A stretch of DNA of 64,000 nt from Bdellovibrio sp. (GCA_025359945.1 JANYDD010000006.1:1-64000); one strand, 5' to 3'. Numbered from the stretch's first letter, positions 34,808 through 44,400 are shown. The notes: generated by a model from the sequence alone, not told the origin. Numbers and translations: made by a program.

Positions 34808-35629
34808 CTATTTTTTGTGGTTGTGTAAAAGGTCTGTGGGGAAAAATTGTAGGGACAAACAATAAACTCTTTCTCTTTTTTTTGTTTTTGAAAAACGGGC
34901 GTTGAAAGCTTTGCGAAAATCTCGAATCATCGCCTTAGCTTGGATTAGATCTGATTCCGCGATGGCCATGTGAACGCACGAAAAGTCGCGCTTCTCAATC
35001 GGTATGGTCTCCAGCGCTTGCGTTGCCTTCGCTAGAATTTGCGAATGGTGCTCACACAAAGCGCTGGAAGCCAAATCGGTAGGTGTCGCCAATTCGGTGA
35101 AAGTTTGGTGTAAACGTCCGTCAGGGGCTTCTCGAACGATTAGGCCTAAAGCTATAAGCCGTTGCACGGACTGAGCAGCAAGCTTTAACGAGATTCCAAA
35201 TCGAACAGCAAAGTCCTTGGCCGTTCGTGGTGGACTTTCTGTCTCGAGCGATTCCAGAAACGCCATGTGGTGCCAGTCTGAAATTGTGCTAAATCGTTCA
35301 AGCGAAAGCTCTTCAATTTTTATCTGAAGGCGTTTTTTAGCCTCCCTACGATCCTGAGCACTTTTAGAATGTAGGCTGGTGAGAGAATCTAGAAAAAATT
35401 CTTTTTCGGTTTGGCTCCAATTCACAGACTTCAAAACTATCTGGGCCTTTTTGATGGAAATCGGCTTTTTTCCGTTTAGCGCCTCGCTCAATTTGGAGGC
35501 CGAAAGTCCCAGATCCCGAGCAAAGGATCTGAGAGAATAAGCCAAGTTGCGCTGCTTGCGGCGACGAAGCTCCTGCGAAAGCATTTCGCGGTAATTATTA
35601 ATCGGGAGTTGGCTTAAGTGTTGCCGCAT
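34808..35629 (-). CDS. TIGR02147-family regulator
   Basis: The 273-residue protein matches TIGR02147: a lambda-Cro-like helix-turn-helix at ~20-65 (YREMLSQELRRRKQRNLAYS, LRSFARDLGLSASKLSEALN), a middle winged-helix-like part (AKDFAVRFGISLKLAAQSVQ, LIALGLIVREAPDGRLHQT) and a C-terminal domain ending RVYCLSLQFFPTD, the family signature. Members are typical of Bdellovibrio and Fibrobacter and usually sit beside secreted-protein genes, as here. The ligand is unknown. Three palindromes lie directly upstream, suggesting self-regulation. Confidence 0.85.
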   Translation of the reverse strand: MRQHLSQLPINNYREMLSQELRRRKQRNLAYSLRSFARDLGLSASKLSEALNGKKPISIKKAQIVLKSVNWSQTEKEFFLDSLTSLHSKSAQDRREAKKRLQIKIEELSLERFSTISDWHHMAFLESLETESPPRTAKDFAVRFGISLKLAAQSVQRLIALGLIVREAPDGRLHQTFTELATPTDLASSALCEHHSQILAKATQALETIPIEKRDFSCVHMAIAESDLIQAKAMIRDFRKAFNARFSKTKKRERVYCLSLQFFPTDLLHNHKK

Positions 35630-35651
35630 AGACCAGCTGAATAGTAATTTC

Positions 35652-35727
35652 CACGTTCAGGTGTCAACGTGCCAGAGGAACAAAGTGTTCCCAATATAAA
35701 ATTGTTAAAAAAGGAACAGCTTGTTCC
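35652..35727. promoter_or_regulatory. three palindromes upstream of the TIGR02147 gene
   Basis: CACGTT-N8-AACGTG (35652-35671), GGAAC-N5-GTTCC (35677-35691) and GGAACA-N3-TGTTCC (35713-35727) stand in a row 23-98 bases before the regulator's start. The last two share GGAAC/GTTCC arms and their centres are 36 bases apart. They look like operators, most simply for the adjacent regulator, which has a helix-turn-helix. Binding is inference. Confidence 0.55.
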
Positions 35728-35845
35728 TAGTTCTTTGGTTGCTGGTCAGGCCGAGGTGTAAAAATCCACGGACGAGCCTTAATCGCCAAGCTTTTAGGTG
35801 CATTGGGACCAAACGGCTGCAAACAAAAGTCGTCCTGCGAATGTA

Positions 35846-36259
35846 CTAAAAAAACGAATTGAAGCGGGGTTGAAATGCTTTTATTTTTTTTATTTTCAAG
35901 GCCGATTTATGCCGCTCAAAAAATACGTAATTCCATTCTGCTTTGATCGATTTTTCAAGCTGAAAGCAAAAGACTGCGGCTTTGCCCTTGGGCTCAAGGG
36001 ATTCTATAAATTCCTTTTCCTTCTTATCGCACTCGAAGAGTTCGCTGATGTCATAAAGACTTAAAAATTCAAGATGTTTGATTAAAATGAAATCTTGATT
36101 TCGTGCCAGTGCGGATCTCAAACAACTTCTTTGATCTGTTTGGGAATTTTGATAGCACTTTTTGTAGGAAGTCCAAATATCCTGGGCTTCAGCCAGATGT
36201 GAGCGGCTGAAATCAAATCCCCACCCCCATCCCAAAATAGAGAAAAACACTAAAATCAT
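35846..36259 (-). CDS. small exported protein
   Basis: A 137-residue protein beginning MILVFFSILGWGWGFDFSRS, a short signal-like or anchor segment, then helical charged sequence with four Cys (YKKCYQNS, QRSCLRSA, FECDKK, VFCFQLE). No family recognised. Its ATG overlaps the stop of the upstream gene (ATGA), so both are co-translated. Confidence 0.6.
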   Translation of the reverse strand: MILVFFSILGWGWGFDFSRSHLAEAQDIWTSYKKCYQNSQTDQRSCLRSALARNQDFILIKHLEFLSLYDISELFECDKKEKEFIESLEPKGKAAVFCFQLEKSIKAEWNYVFFERHKSALKIKKIKAFQPRFNSFF

Positions 36260-37272
36260 TTTTTACCATCTTCCTTTTTTATCTGCTGTTTTGAAAAATG
36301 GGCCTCGGGAAACAGCTGTAGCCAACCCTGATATATAATTCTCCAACCTGCTCCCGCAAAAAACGGGTGCATTTCTTCGGCAGACATCAGTTTTGGTTCT
36401 TCCACCAGGGGGGAGCCGCGAATCTGATTTCGACATCGTGGCGAGAGTAGAGTTGCCTGGACGTGTTCAGGTAATTTTCGAGATAAAGCTTCGCATTTTT
36501 TTAAATCTACAGGACAAAGAGTCTCTTTTTTTGCCTGGACATTGGCCGCAAAAAGGTCAGAGTTCTTCTTGGAATTAACTGAAGAACAATTGATTCCCTC
36601 GTCCCACGAGTCGTCGGCGTAGTCCTCTATTTTAAACGATCGCGGCGATCTACTCCAGTGACCACTTGTACAAATCAAAAAAGGATTGGGGCCATCAAGT
36701 ATTTCTTTCCAAAACAAAAACCCAGAATAATTGGCAGCCAAGTCTCCATAGGACTTTACGCCAGTTCCGCTCAGGCCCCAACCGCCTTCTTCTTGTTTTT
36801 GGCCCAATTTCAGTACGCCGTTCTCGTCTTTAAATTTCAAAAAATTTTCATAGTAGAAATACCCATGACTTAAGAAATGATCTACCTTATCCAACCCAGT
36901 TAGCGATTTTCCTATGCGCAGGGTCGGCATACAGCAGCCGTTGTAGTTTGGTGATACAAAACCCTGATAGCTTGATTCTTTCGGACTTACATATTGCATC
37001 GGAGCATTTTGATCAATGAGATCCTCAACAACGTCTGGAAAATTCGTGTCCAAAATGTATGAAAGTTTTCTGAGGATTCCATTCCAGCCTTTAGATCCTT
37101 CGCAGGATTTTTTGTTCTCGCGGTTTTCCGCTTGAATAGCTCGATCAAAATATTTTTCGATCAGTTTGTTTATATTGGGTCCGGCATTTTCCAGAATTAA
37201 ATCTCTATAATCCAAATCGGCTGGATCACCCGCGCGAACAAAAGTGAGAAAAACAAAGTATATCAATCCCAT
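36256..37272 (-). CDS. exported hypothetical protein
   Basis: A 338-residue protein with a short signal peptide (MGLIYFVFLTFVRAGDP). It is Cys-rich (NGCCMPTL, FLICTSGHW, GINCSS, CPVDLKKC). A distinctive core reads LDKVDHFLSHGYFYYENFLK and, later, GVKSYGDLAANYSGFLFWKE. I have a vague memory of this pattern in other predatory-type bacteria but cannot name a family or a function. It is in an operon with the 137-residue exported protein downstream, and probably with the small secreted peptide upstream. Confidence 0.65.
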   Translation of the reverse strand: MGLIYFVFLTFVRAGDPADLDYRDLILENAGPNINKLIEKYFDRAIQAENRENKKSCEGSKGWNGILRKLSYILDTNFPDVVEDLIDQNAPMQYVSPKESSYQGFVSPNYNGCCMPTLRIGKSLTGLDKVDHFLSHGYFYYENFLKFKDENGVLKLGQKQEEGGWGLSGTGVKSYGDLAANYSGFLFWKEILDGPNPFLICTSGHWSRSPRSFKIEDYADDSWDEGINCSSVNSKKNSDLFAANVQAKKETLCPVDLKKCEALSRKLPEHVQATLLSPRCRNQIRGSPLVEEPKLMSAEEMHPFFAGAGWRIIYQGWLQLFPEAHFSKQQIKKEDGKK

Positions 37273-37300
37273 AAAAACTTACTTTCTGATGGCTCAAGTT

Positions 37301-37462
37301 TTATTTAGCGCCGGGTATTGGCGATTTTTGTACGTTAGAATTTTCTTTCCATAAGTCAGGGTCAGCCAAAGCAGTTTGAAAGAGGTAGAACATAAATTCT
37401 TTAACTCTCGCGTGAGCAATGGCGCTGGTCGCAAGAAGGACAGTGAGAATTATATTTTTCAT
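37301..37462 (-). CDS. 53-residue exported peptide
   Basis: From ATG 37462 the peptide starts KNIILTVLLATSAIAHARV, a signal peptide with an A-x-A site, leaving a mature part of ~35 residues (KEFMFYLFQTALADPDLWKE). GAGG lies in place before the ATG; the longer frame to 37510 is not needed. It lies 28 bases before the 338-residue exported protein on the same strand. Function unknown. In 37463-37852 I see no convincing gene: two plus frames there (to 37606 and from 37603) lack ribosome-binding sites. Confidence 0.5.
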   Translation of the reverse strand: MKNIILTVLLATSAIAHARVKEFMFYLFQTALADPDLWKENSNVQKSPIPGAK

Positions 37463-37852
37463 TTTCGACCTCTTCACTTCAATTGTAGTTCGTGCGTTTA
37501 CACTTTTCATCTGGCCAAACGTCTAATTTCCCAAATGATGCCAGGTTATAACGAGATAAGAGATTTAGTTTTGGAGCACTTGATGTCGGAAAAACTGGGC
37601 AGTTGATTTCAGTCGATTTAACTCGATCAAGTAATCGTCAACCATTTTTTGTGCGCCAGCTTCAATCCGGGTTAGCTTTCGCGCTTTGCCCCCCCCTGAA
37701 GCCTCCAGTTCTGATGGTGAAGAGTGATCAGTGGAGACTCCTTAGGCAAATGCAAATGCAAAGGAATCTCGACGATCGATATGAATCAAAGTGAAAAAAT
37801 AATCGCGTTCTAGCTTAGCTGCCACAAGCCTAGCGGTATTCGCAGGCGAATT

Positions 37853-38821
37853 TCACATCTGACAGCGCAGGTCCGCTTGCAGTGGATGGTGATCTGACGA
37901 CTGAACCTCTTTTAAAATTTGCAGATCCATCACTTCGCAATACCGGGTTAATAAGTGATCCAGTTTAAAATATCGATTGTCGTTTTTCGGGGTCCATGTC
38001 ACTAGCAAGTTTTGCGTGGCCCAGGTTTGCAAAACTTCTTTTCGCCATGGATTCCAGGTGTTGAAATCGCCGGCAACGACGACGGGCCCTGGGAAAACTA
38101 AAAGTATCGGATTCAGCTGTTCAAGCTCATTCCTTAAATGTTTCGACCTAGTGAAGTTAATTCCGTGAAGATTTATGACCAACAACGGCTGCCCGTTGGC
38201 TAACTGCAGTTGATGTATCAAAATCGCCTTAGGGGTTTTAGTTAAAGGTTCAAGCCTGTTTGTCTGCATCGATTCCGAGTGAAGAATCTGCGCCCGTGAT
38301 CCCGTCATTACGCCATTATAAGTTTTATTTCCTTTGTCGTAAAAGCTAACACCCATCACCCACTGCGGAAGTTCAGACTGCTGCAGAAGATCTGCGGTGG
38401 TGTTTTCCCAAATGGCTTCTTGAGCCAAAAATAAATCCGCCGTTGCGGTCAGAGTTTTGAAATTGTGAAACCATTCTATAAAATGATTTTGTTTTTGCAT
38501 ATTCCAAGACACCAATCGAAAAGTGGACGGCAAGACCGGCGACAGCATTCCGCTGCCGTTTTCTTTTTGCAAAACATGAAGCGCGCTTCCTTTGGGAATA
38601 CTTTTAAAATCAGAAAAAAGCCAAAGCCTTGAGGGCTGTTTATCGACCGGCCATGGAAAACAAGGGCGCTGAGAATCTGGCAGCACTTCGTGCGGCTGGG
38701 TCCCCCAATGCGGATTTGGAAACGACAGAAAGAGTTGGCCGTTCCCGCGCGGCAAGAAAACCAGAACTGAAAAAACTAATTTTGTGATCGCTAAAAAAAT
38801 CGGCAGAACTATTTTATTCAT
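37853..38821 (-). CDS. exported endonuclease/exonuclease/phosphatase-family protein
   Basis: A 322-residue member of the EEP superfamily (DNase I, sphingomyelinase, inositol-phosphatase fold). Active-site blocks are in order: RLVSWNMQK (Asn), FLAQEAIW (Glu), LLVINLHGINF (His-adjacent), VVAGDFNTWNPW (Asp, Asn), YFKLDHLLT and VQSSDHHPLQADL (catalytic Asp-His). The N-terminus NKIVLPIFLAITKLVFSVLV is a signal or anchor, so it acts in the envelope or outside. The ~100 residues before the core are unique. It could cut nucleic acid or phosphoester lipids; substrate not decidable. Confidence 0.8.
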   Translation of the reverse strand: MNKIVLPIFLAITKLVFSVLVFLPRGNGQLFLSFPNPHWGTQPHEVLPDSQRPCFPWPVDKQPSRLWLFSDFKSIPKGSALHVLQKENGSGMLSPVLPSTFRLVSWNMQKQNHFIEWFHNFKTLTATADLFLAQEAIWENTTADLLQQSELPQWVMGVSFYDKGNKTYNGVMTGSRAQILHSESMQTNRLEPLTKTPKAILIHQLQLANGQPLLVINLHGINFTRSKHLRNELEQLNPILLVFPGPVVVAGDFNTWNPWRKEVLQTWATQNLLVTWTPKNDNRYFKLDHLLTRYCEVMDLQILKEVQSSDHHPLQADLRCQM

Positions 38822-38847
38822 GATCCCCCCTACTTTGAATTTTGCTT

Positions 38848-39153
38848 TTACCCCAAAAGAATTTGCTGCATCTTCTTCCCTAATTCAGCAATCAGTGGGT
38901 CCTTCTCAAAACCCACTTTCGTTAAAACTTTTAAATCTATTTTTTGATCTCCCAATTTGCTTTTGAGTTGGATCAAAATTTCTAGTTTTTCTGAAAACCC
39001 AATAAGCTCTTACACGATCATCAAATCAATATCACCGCCCTTAAGTTTTGCGTCCAGCCTTGACCCAAATAAATAGACTTTGGCTTCTGGATCAAAACCC
39101 TCGATGACTTTGAGAATTTGTTTTTTTTCTTGTTGGGTTAGTCTGACATTCAC
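38848..39153 (-). pseudogene. MNT-type nucleotidyltransferase, interrupted by an in-frame TAA
   Basis: From GTG 39153 the frame reads a minimal nucleotidyltransferase: YLFGSRLDAKLKGGDIDLMI contains the GS-x-DxD catalytic motif. A TAA at 39012-39010 stops it after 47 codons. The same frame then continues ELIGFSEKLEILIQLKSKLG, DQKIDLKVL and on to a second TAA at 38848, exactly the expected rest of the domain. So one base change (for example TCA to TAA) has cut it. The GTG overlaps the stop of the HEPN gene (GTGA). In intact pairs MNT proteins modify and silence the HEPN toxin. Confidence 0.75.
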
Positions 39154-39542
39154 AACGACAAATTCACTTTCAGAAGTTCTGGTGTAAGCTCGATCAACTT
39201 TTTGTAAAGCGCCAAATAGTCCTCGGCGGCATAGTCGTGAGCCGCCACATTTCGAAGCTCTCGGATGGTCTTCCAAACTTCACTGGATTCTATCCAATTA
39301 AACTTCTCGGCCACATTCAAAAGGTCGATGGCGGATCCTCGAAAGGCTGGGTCCTTTTCAAAAGCTAAAACTCTAAAATACCGAGACACAATCAGATCGG
39401 AAAACCGCGCGAAGCGACTTGAAAAACTCTCAAGGATTTCCAATTGTCCGTCCAAAAGGTCTTCGTCCTGGGCTTCATCCAAAGCTTCATCCAAGGCTTC
39501 ATCTATGGTCATTTTTTGAACTTTTTTAAAACTGTACTCCAA
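39150..39542 (-). CDS. HEPN-domain protein (HepT-like, toxin or substrate-binding partner of MNT)
   Basis: The 130-residue helical protein carries the HEPN motif Rx4H in IRELRNVAAHDY, with AEKFNWIESSEVWKTI before it, as in HEPN proteins paired with minimal nucleotidyltransferases. HEPN toxins are RNases; the MNT partner usually lies next door, and here it is cut by a stop. The front contains an acidic repeat (DEALDEALDEAQDED) coded by a ~12-base tandem repeat at 39462-39505. The start is unsure: TTG 39542 or ATG 39512; a strong ribosome-binding site with ATG lies upstream at 39603 in a different frame. Confidence 0.65.
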   Translation of the reverse strand: MEYSFKKVQKMTIDEALDEALDEAQDEDLLDGQLEILESFSSRFARFSDLIVSRYFRVLAFEKDPAFRGSAIDLLNVAEKFNWIESSEVWKTIRELRNVAAHDYAAEDYLALYKKLIELTPELLKVNLSL

Positions 39543-39750
39543 AATGGCCTTTTGATTTCAGAGGATCAGTAATAATTTTTTTCTTAAACAAGGGCGTGGT
39601 CATTTGTGTTCTCCAAAAAAGATGGTCGACATCGGGTCCGGCGGAAGTCAACCCTGGGGTTTACTCTCCGCTCCAAATTTGATTCGCGCTGTCCCTAAGG
39701 GCTGATTTAGTTTAACCATAGAAGTTCTACCTACAACTGGAGATTTTGCT

Positions 39751-40314
39751 ATGAATGAAACCGCCGATTTTAAAAAGAATTTAAAGATTATGGTTGAAGG
39801 ATCGCCCTACACAATTTTGGATTTTCAGCACGTGAAACCAGGAAAAGGAAATCAGTTTACACGAACTAAAATGCGAAATCTTCTGACCGGCCAATTACTT
39901 GAGCGAACTTTTAAATCTGGCGAAAAATTTGAAGTGCCCGATGTTGCTAATCGGGAAATGTCTTTCTTGTACAAGGACGACACGGGGTACGTGTTTATGG
40001 ACCAAGAAAACTTTGAGCAAATCGCTTTGAACGATGCTCAGGTGGGCGAACAAAAAAATTATCTCTTAGAAAATATGGAATGCATTATTTTGTTTTATAA
40101 CGAACGTCCAGTTTCCATAGACGTTCCCAAAGCCGTCAACCTTCGGGTTGTGGAAACCGACCCCGGCTACAAGGGAAATACTGTGACCGGCGCCACCAAA
40201 CCCGCAAAACTAGAAACTGGTCTAGTCGTGCATGTGCCTACGCACATGAGCGTTGGTGATCTTTTACGCGTCGACACCACTACCGGCGAGTACGTCGAGC
40301 GCGTGAATAAATAA
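39751..40314 (+). CDS. efp: translation elongation factor P
   Basis: A 187-residue EF-P that rescues ribosomes stalled at consecutive prolines. The N-terminal KOW domain has the tip loop HVKPGKGNQFTR with the modified Lys at position 32; the OB domains follow (YVFMDQENFEQIALN; ETGLVVHVPTHMSVGDLLRV). GGAG stands eight bases before the ATG. No EpmA-, EpmB- or EarP-type modifier lies nearby. Confidence 0.97.
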   Translation: MNETADFKKNLKIMVEGSPYTILDFQHVKPGKGNQFTRTKMRNLLTGQLLERTFKSGEKFEVPDVANREMSFLYKDDTGYVFMDQENFEQIALNDAQVGEQKNYLLENMECIILFYNERPVSIDVPKAVNLRVVETDPGYKGNTVTGATKPAKLETGLVVHVPTHMSVGDLLRVDTTTGEYVERVNK

Positions 40315-40385
40315 TCGGGTCTAGTTAGGGTATTTGCATCGCGTTAAGTCCTCATTAATCCTGTAATTTTCTTTAAAATGGAAGC

Positions 40386-41462
40386 GTGCAAACGGCGACT
40401 TTTTTAGATCAAGAAATTAACCAATATTTGCGTGATTACGCGGGACCAGCCCAAGCGGTTCGCTTTTTGGTCGAAAAATATAAAACCAAATATTTAGAAT
40501 TGCCGGAACTGAGTTCGCTTTGCGTTTTTTTAATTTACTGCGGACAAAATTTATTAGTCTTTGAACTTTTGGAAACCTATCTAGATCGGGGAAAAAAAAT
40601 CCCATGGTCATTGTTGGCCGAATCGCTTTTTTTATTATCAACGCCTTCCGAAGATTTAATTCATGCCATCTTTGACGGTGCTGACGAAAACCATCAGCTG
40701 GCAGAGCTTTCTGGGACGCGGTTGCTAGATGCTTCCTATCCCGCCCTTCAGCAAATGGCAGAACAGCAGCAGGAAAAAAAGCAGCGGGCTTTTTCAGATC
40801 TTAAAAAAGATCTGATGTTAGAATATCTGACTTTAAAGTCCCAAAACCTTTTGGAAGAAGCGGAACGCTTTTTAAATCGCATTCAAAAGCAATTCCCCGG
40901 CGACGTTGAAGTGCGGGAAGAAATTAAAATCGCTCAGTTAGAAAAGGCATCAAGATTAATTTTTAAGGATCATCGCCAAAGTCATTTGCGGCGCGAAACT
41001 TGGGCGATTTACGACGACGTGGATCCGCAATTGCAAGCGGTGTCGGACCAAATCGAAACTTCGATGTTGGAAATTCTGACGGACGCTTCGATGGCGCACG
41101 AAATCGGTAGCCAATTGGCCTACGACTTTGCCTTGGCCCACTACTTTTGGGAATCTTTTGATAGTTCGCTGCGGCTATTGAATTTTGGCCCTTCTTCTGA
41201 ACGAACCCAGTGGCTTCGCATCGAAGTGCTTCTTAAATTAAGACGCTTTTTAGAGGTTCTTAAAGAAATTAACGTTTTGCAAGTTCAGTACGGTAAAGTT
41301 CCAGAAATTATTATTTCTTTAAATTATTTTAAGGCCATTTCTTATTTTGGTTTGGGACAAAATTTATTAGCCATCGAGATTTTAGAATCTTTGGTTACCC
41401 AGAATCCCAACTATCGCAATGCTCAGGCACTGCTGGCAGATTGGAAAGGTGATCGCCGTTGA
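40386..41462 (+). CDS. TPR-like helical protein
   Basis: A 358-residue cytosolic protein with GTG start, no signal peptide. The N-terminal half has helical repeats (LDQEINQYLRDYAGPAQAVR, SSLCVFLIYCGQNLLVFELL), the centre a basic/acidic helix, and the C-terminal half TPR-like units (LALAHYFWESFDSSLRLLNF, LNYFKAISYFGLGQNLLAIE, SLVTQNPNYRNAQALLADWK). Its TGA overlaps the TTG of the TamB gene by four bases, so it is co-translated with an outer-membrane assembly system; a supporting role is inferred. Confidence 0.7.
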   Translation: MQTATFLDQEINQYLRDYAGPAQAVRFLVEKYKTKYLELPELSSLCVFLIYCGQNLLVFELLETYLDRGKKIPWSLLAESLFLLSTPSEDLIHAIFDGADENHQLAELSGTRLLDASYPALQQMAEQQQEKKQRAFSDLKKDLMLEYLTLKSQNLLEEAERFLNRIQKQFPGDVEVREEIKIAQLEKASRLIFKDHRQSHLRRETWAIYDDVDPQLQAVSDQIETSMLEILTDASMAHEIGSQLAYDFALAHYFWESFDSSLRLLNFGPSSERTQWLRIEVLLKLRRFLEVLKEINVLQVQYGKVPEIIISLNYFKAISYFGLGQNLLAIEILESLVTQNPNYRNAQALLADWKGDRR

Positions 41463-44400
41463 GAAAGATGCTGTATGCACTTTTGCCGGTGGTCTTATTC
41501 TTGGCGACATTCCAAGTTTTTCTTTATTTTATTAAACCCACAGTTGAAAAATTTGTTTTAAGCCAACTAGAAAGTTATTCTGAAAAAAACTTAGCATATA
41601 AAATCTCTGCCAAAAACTTTGATTTTTCTCTAGTGGCGCCGCGCGCGTTGTTGAACGAAGTTTCCTTTCAACCATTGGATAAAAATTATCCAGCACTGAC
41701 TGTGCGGCAGATCCGTTTAAATTTGGATTTCTTTCAACTTTTGGGAGGTAGAATTTTTTTCTCAAGTTTAGCCATTCACGATGTTGGGGTTTCTTTAAAT
41801 ATAGCTACTGAAAAACAAAAAAAAGATTTGGTTAAAAATCCAGAAATTCCCACAGAGTTGATTTTTAAGATGCTGAAAAAAATCCCTCTAAGACAAATTA
41901 ATCTTTCACAAATTCATCCAGATATTTTTTTCCCCGATCTAAAAACTAGGATCACGACAACCATCCCAAGGATGTCGCTCACTTTAACTCAAAGCACATT
42001 GGCCATGGCCATCGAACAATCCCAAGTGCATATTGTGGGGCCCCATCAACAGGTCACGGACATGCAGTTGTATCTGGACACTTTGGTCACACCCAAATCG
42101 CTTCAAATCGAAAATTTTATTTTGCGCGGCCTTGGATCATCAGTACGGTTAAAAGGTTTTTTTACTAAATGGGATCAAATCCTAATTAAGCCTCAAGGAA
42201 ATATTAACTACGAGATCGTTGCCAGCATGGCTGAAATCAAAACGCTGTTTGCTTTTTTTCCGCAAATTCCTTGGCCGGCTTTGGAAGGGTCGCTGCAATC
42301 CGCTGGCGAATTTGATTTCAACGGATTAGAAACTTCCCGAGGCGGATTTTTTATCAACGGCATGGGACTTAGCTTTCAGGGCTTTGAAATCGGCAAGATT
42401 CAACTTTCTGCATTGCTGGGACCTGGGGAGATTTCAATCCCACGACTGGAAGTGGAACACAGCGCTGGTGTCGCCAAAATCGAAAAAGGTGTTCTGAAAT
42501 ATCAGATGCAGCCTTTCAGCGCAAAACTGCGGCTGGATGCTGAAAGCCCAAATATGGATATCCACCGACTTCTGAAAGCGATTCATGTGGGAGACCTTAA
42601 TCTGGATCTGGAAATTCAACCCAAGCTGACTTGCGACGGGACTTTGGTTCCTAATTTAGATTGGGGATGCTCGGGAAAAATTCATGCCTCAAATCTTGAA
42701 GTCCGCAGTGGCCGCGAAAAATCCAGCACGATTGTGCGCCTAAAAAAGTTTTCGGCCGACGGAAAGTTCACCGTCGATCGTGAAAAAGTCACTTACCAAG
42801 CAGGGGCCCATTGGGGATCAAATCACGGAGAAAGTGACGGCGTGATTGCCTATCAGTCTGGTTTTAAAATTAACTATCGCACTCTAAAACCTGCTAACTT
42901 GGCCGAGGTCGATGCCCTGTCGCATTTTAAAGTTGAAGGACTGGCGGATCTCTCGGGCACCACCGAAGGAAATTCAAAGACCGCTACTTTTTTTGTCGAT
43001 CTTAGCGGCCAAAACCTGGCGTTCGAAAACTATCTTTTGGGTCAGGCTCAAGGAAAACTTCGGTATCAGTCGGGGCATCTTTTTTTCGAAAATATGTCGG
43101 GCCTAGCCCGCACCAGTCCGTATCAAGCTGAATTAGATATTGATCTTCAAGAAGCCACGTTAAGTGTGACGGCGCAGTCGACCCATCTTGAGCTTGCCGA
43201 TTTGCAAAACGCCCTGCAAAGAATCGCCACCGTCCCCTTCGAGGCCTTGGGTCGGGGTCAACTTCAGGTGACGGCCCAAGGACCTATTGATCTTTCGGAA
43301 TTAAGCTATGATATTTCTTCTCACTTTAAAAAAGTTAAAATCTCGGGAGAATATTTTGACGACTTTAATTTTTCCTTAGCCGCGGAACAGGGTCATGTTC
43401 AAGTCCGAGATATTTTTTTGATGAAGAACAGTTCGTTAATCCGCATGACCGGGACCGTCGATCCTCAAGGCATCACTAATTTAGCTGTGAAGGGCGAAAA
43501 AATAAATTTGGAAGAGTCCGATTGGTTTTCAAAACTGGGCAATATTTCGGGACTACTGGATTTTGACGTCGAAATTAGAAAGCAAATCCTTTTTCCCTTG
43601 GTCAATTTGAAAGGGCATTTGTCCGAGTTGGCACTTGAGGATCAGATTTTTCCCGATTCCTATTTATCGTTTATCATCAGCCGAGAAAAAATTGACGGTA
43701 GCGTCTCGCTTTTAGGCAATCGCTTACAAAGTAATTTTTCGATCCCCTTCAAAGATAATTTGCCAATGAAGTTTCAAGCCAAAGCTAAGGATTGGAATTT
43801 TTCGACCTTTTTTGCCTTGTTTGGAAATTCTCAGAAACTGAGCGACTACGATTCTGCGCTGACGGCAAATATTGATCTTGAATCTGGGTCTGGATCTTTT
43901 TTAAAGTCATCAGGGCAAATTTCGATCGATCAAATTTTTCTGCAAAAAGAAGACAATCGGATTGAAAACAAAGGCTTGATGTTGATCTCCGCCGATCAAG
44001 GAAAGTTCACTTCAAAAAGCTTTGTGCTTCAGGGTCGGCAAACTGAACTTGAGTTAATCAGCGATGAGTCAACCGTGGAAAACTTGAATCTAAAAATCAA
44101 AGGCAACACTTCTTTAAGTTTATTTGTGATTTTCTTTTCTTTTATGGAAGAACTTTCGGGCCTTGGAAAAATCGATTTAAATATCAAAGGCCCCTTAGTG
44201 AAGCCTGATATTTTGGGTTTTGCTAGTTTGGATTCTGTTTACTTAAAAATTAAAAATTTAGTTCACGCTTTTGAAAAAGGATCGGTACAGGCGCAGTTTT
44301 CTAAAAGCAATGTGGTCTTTGAAAGAATTCAAGCTCAATTTGCTGGCGGCAAGCTGAAGGGCGATGGTCAAATGGAAATTCGCGGGCCACAAGATATCCC

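Noticed and set aside
37376-37794. Two overlapping plus-strand frames (to 37606 and from 37603) as a frameshifted gene
   Set aside because: No ribosome-binding site, low-complexity content and no recognisable motif; partly antisense to the small exported peptide.
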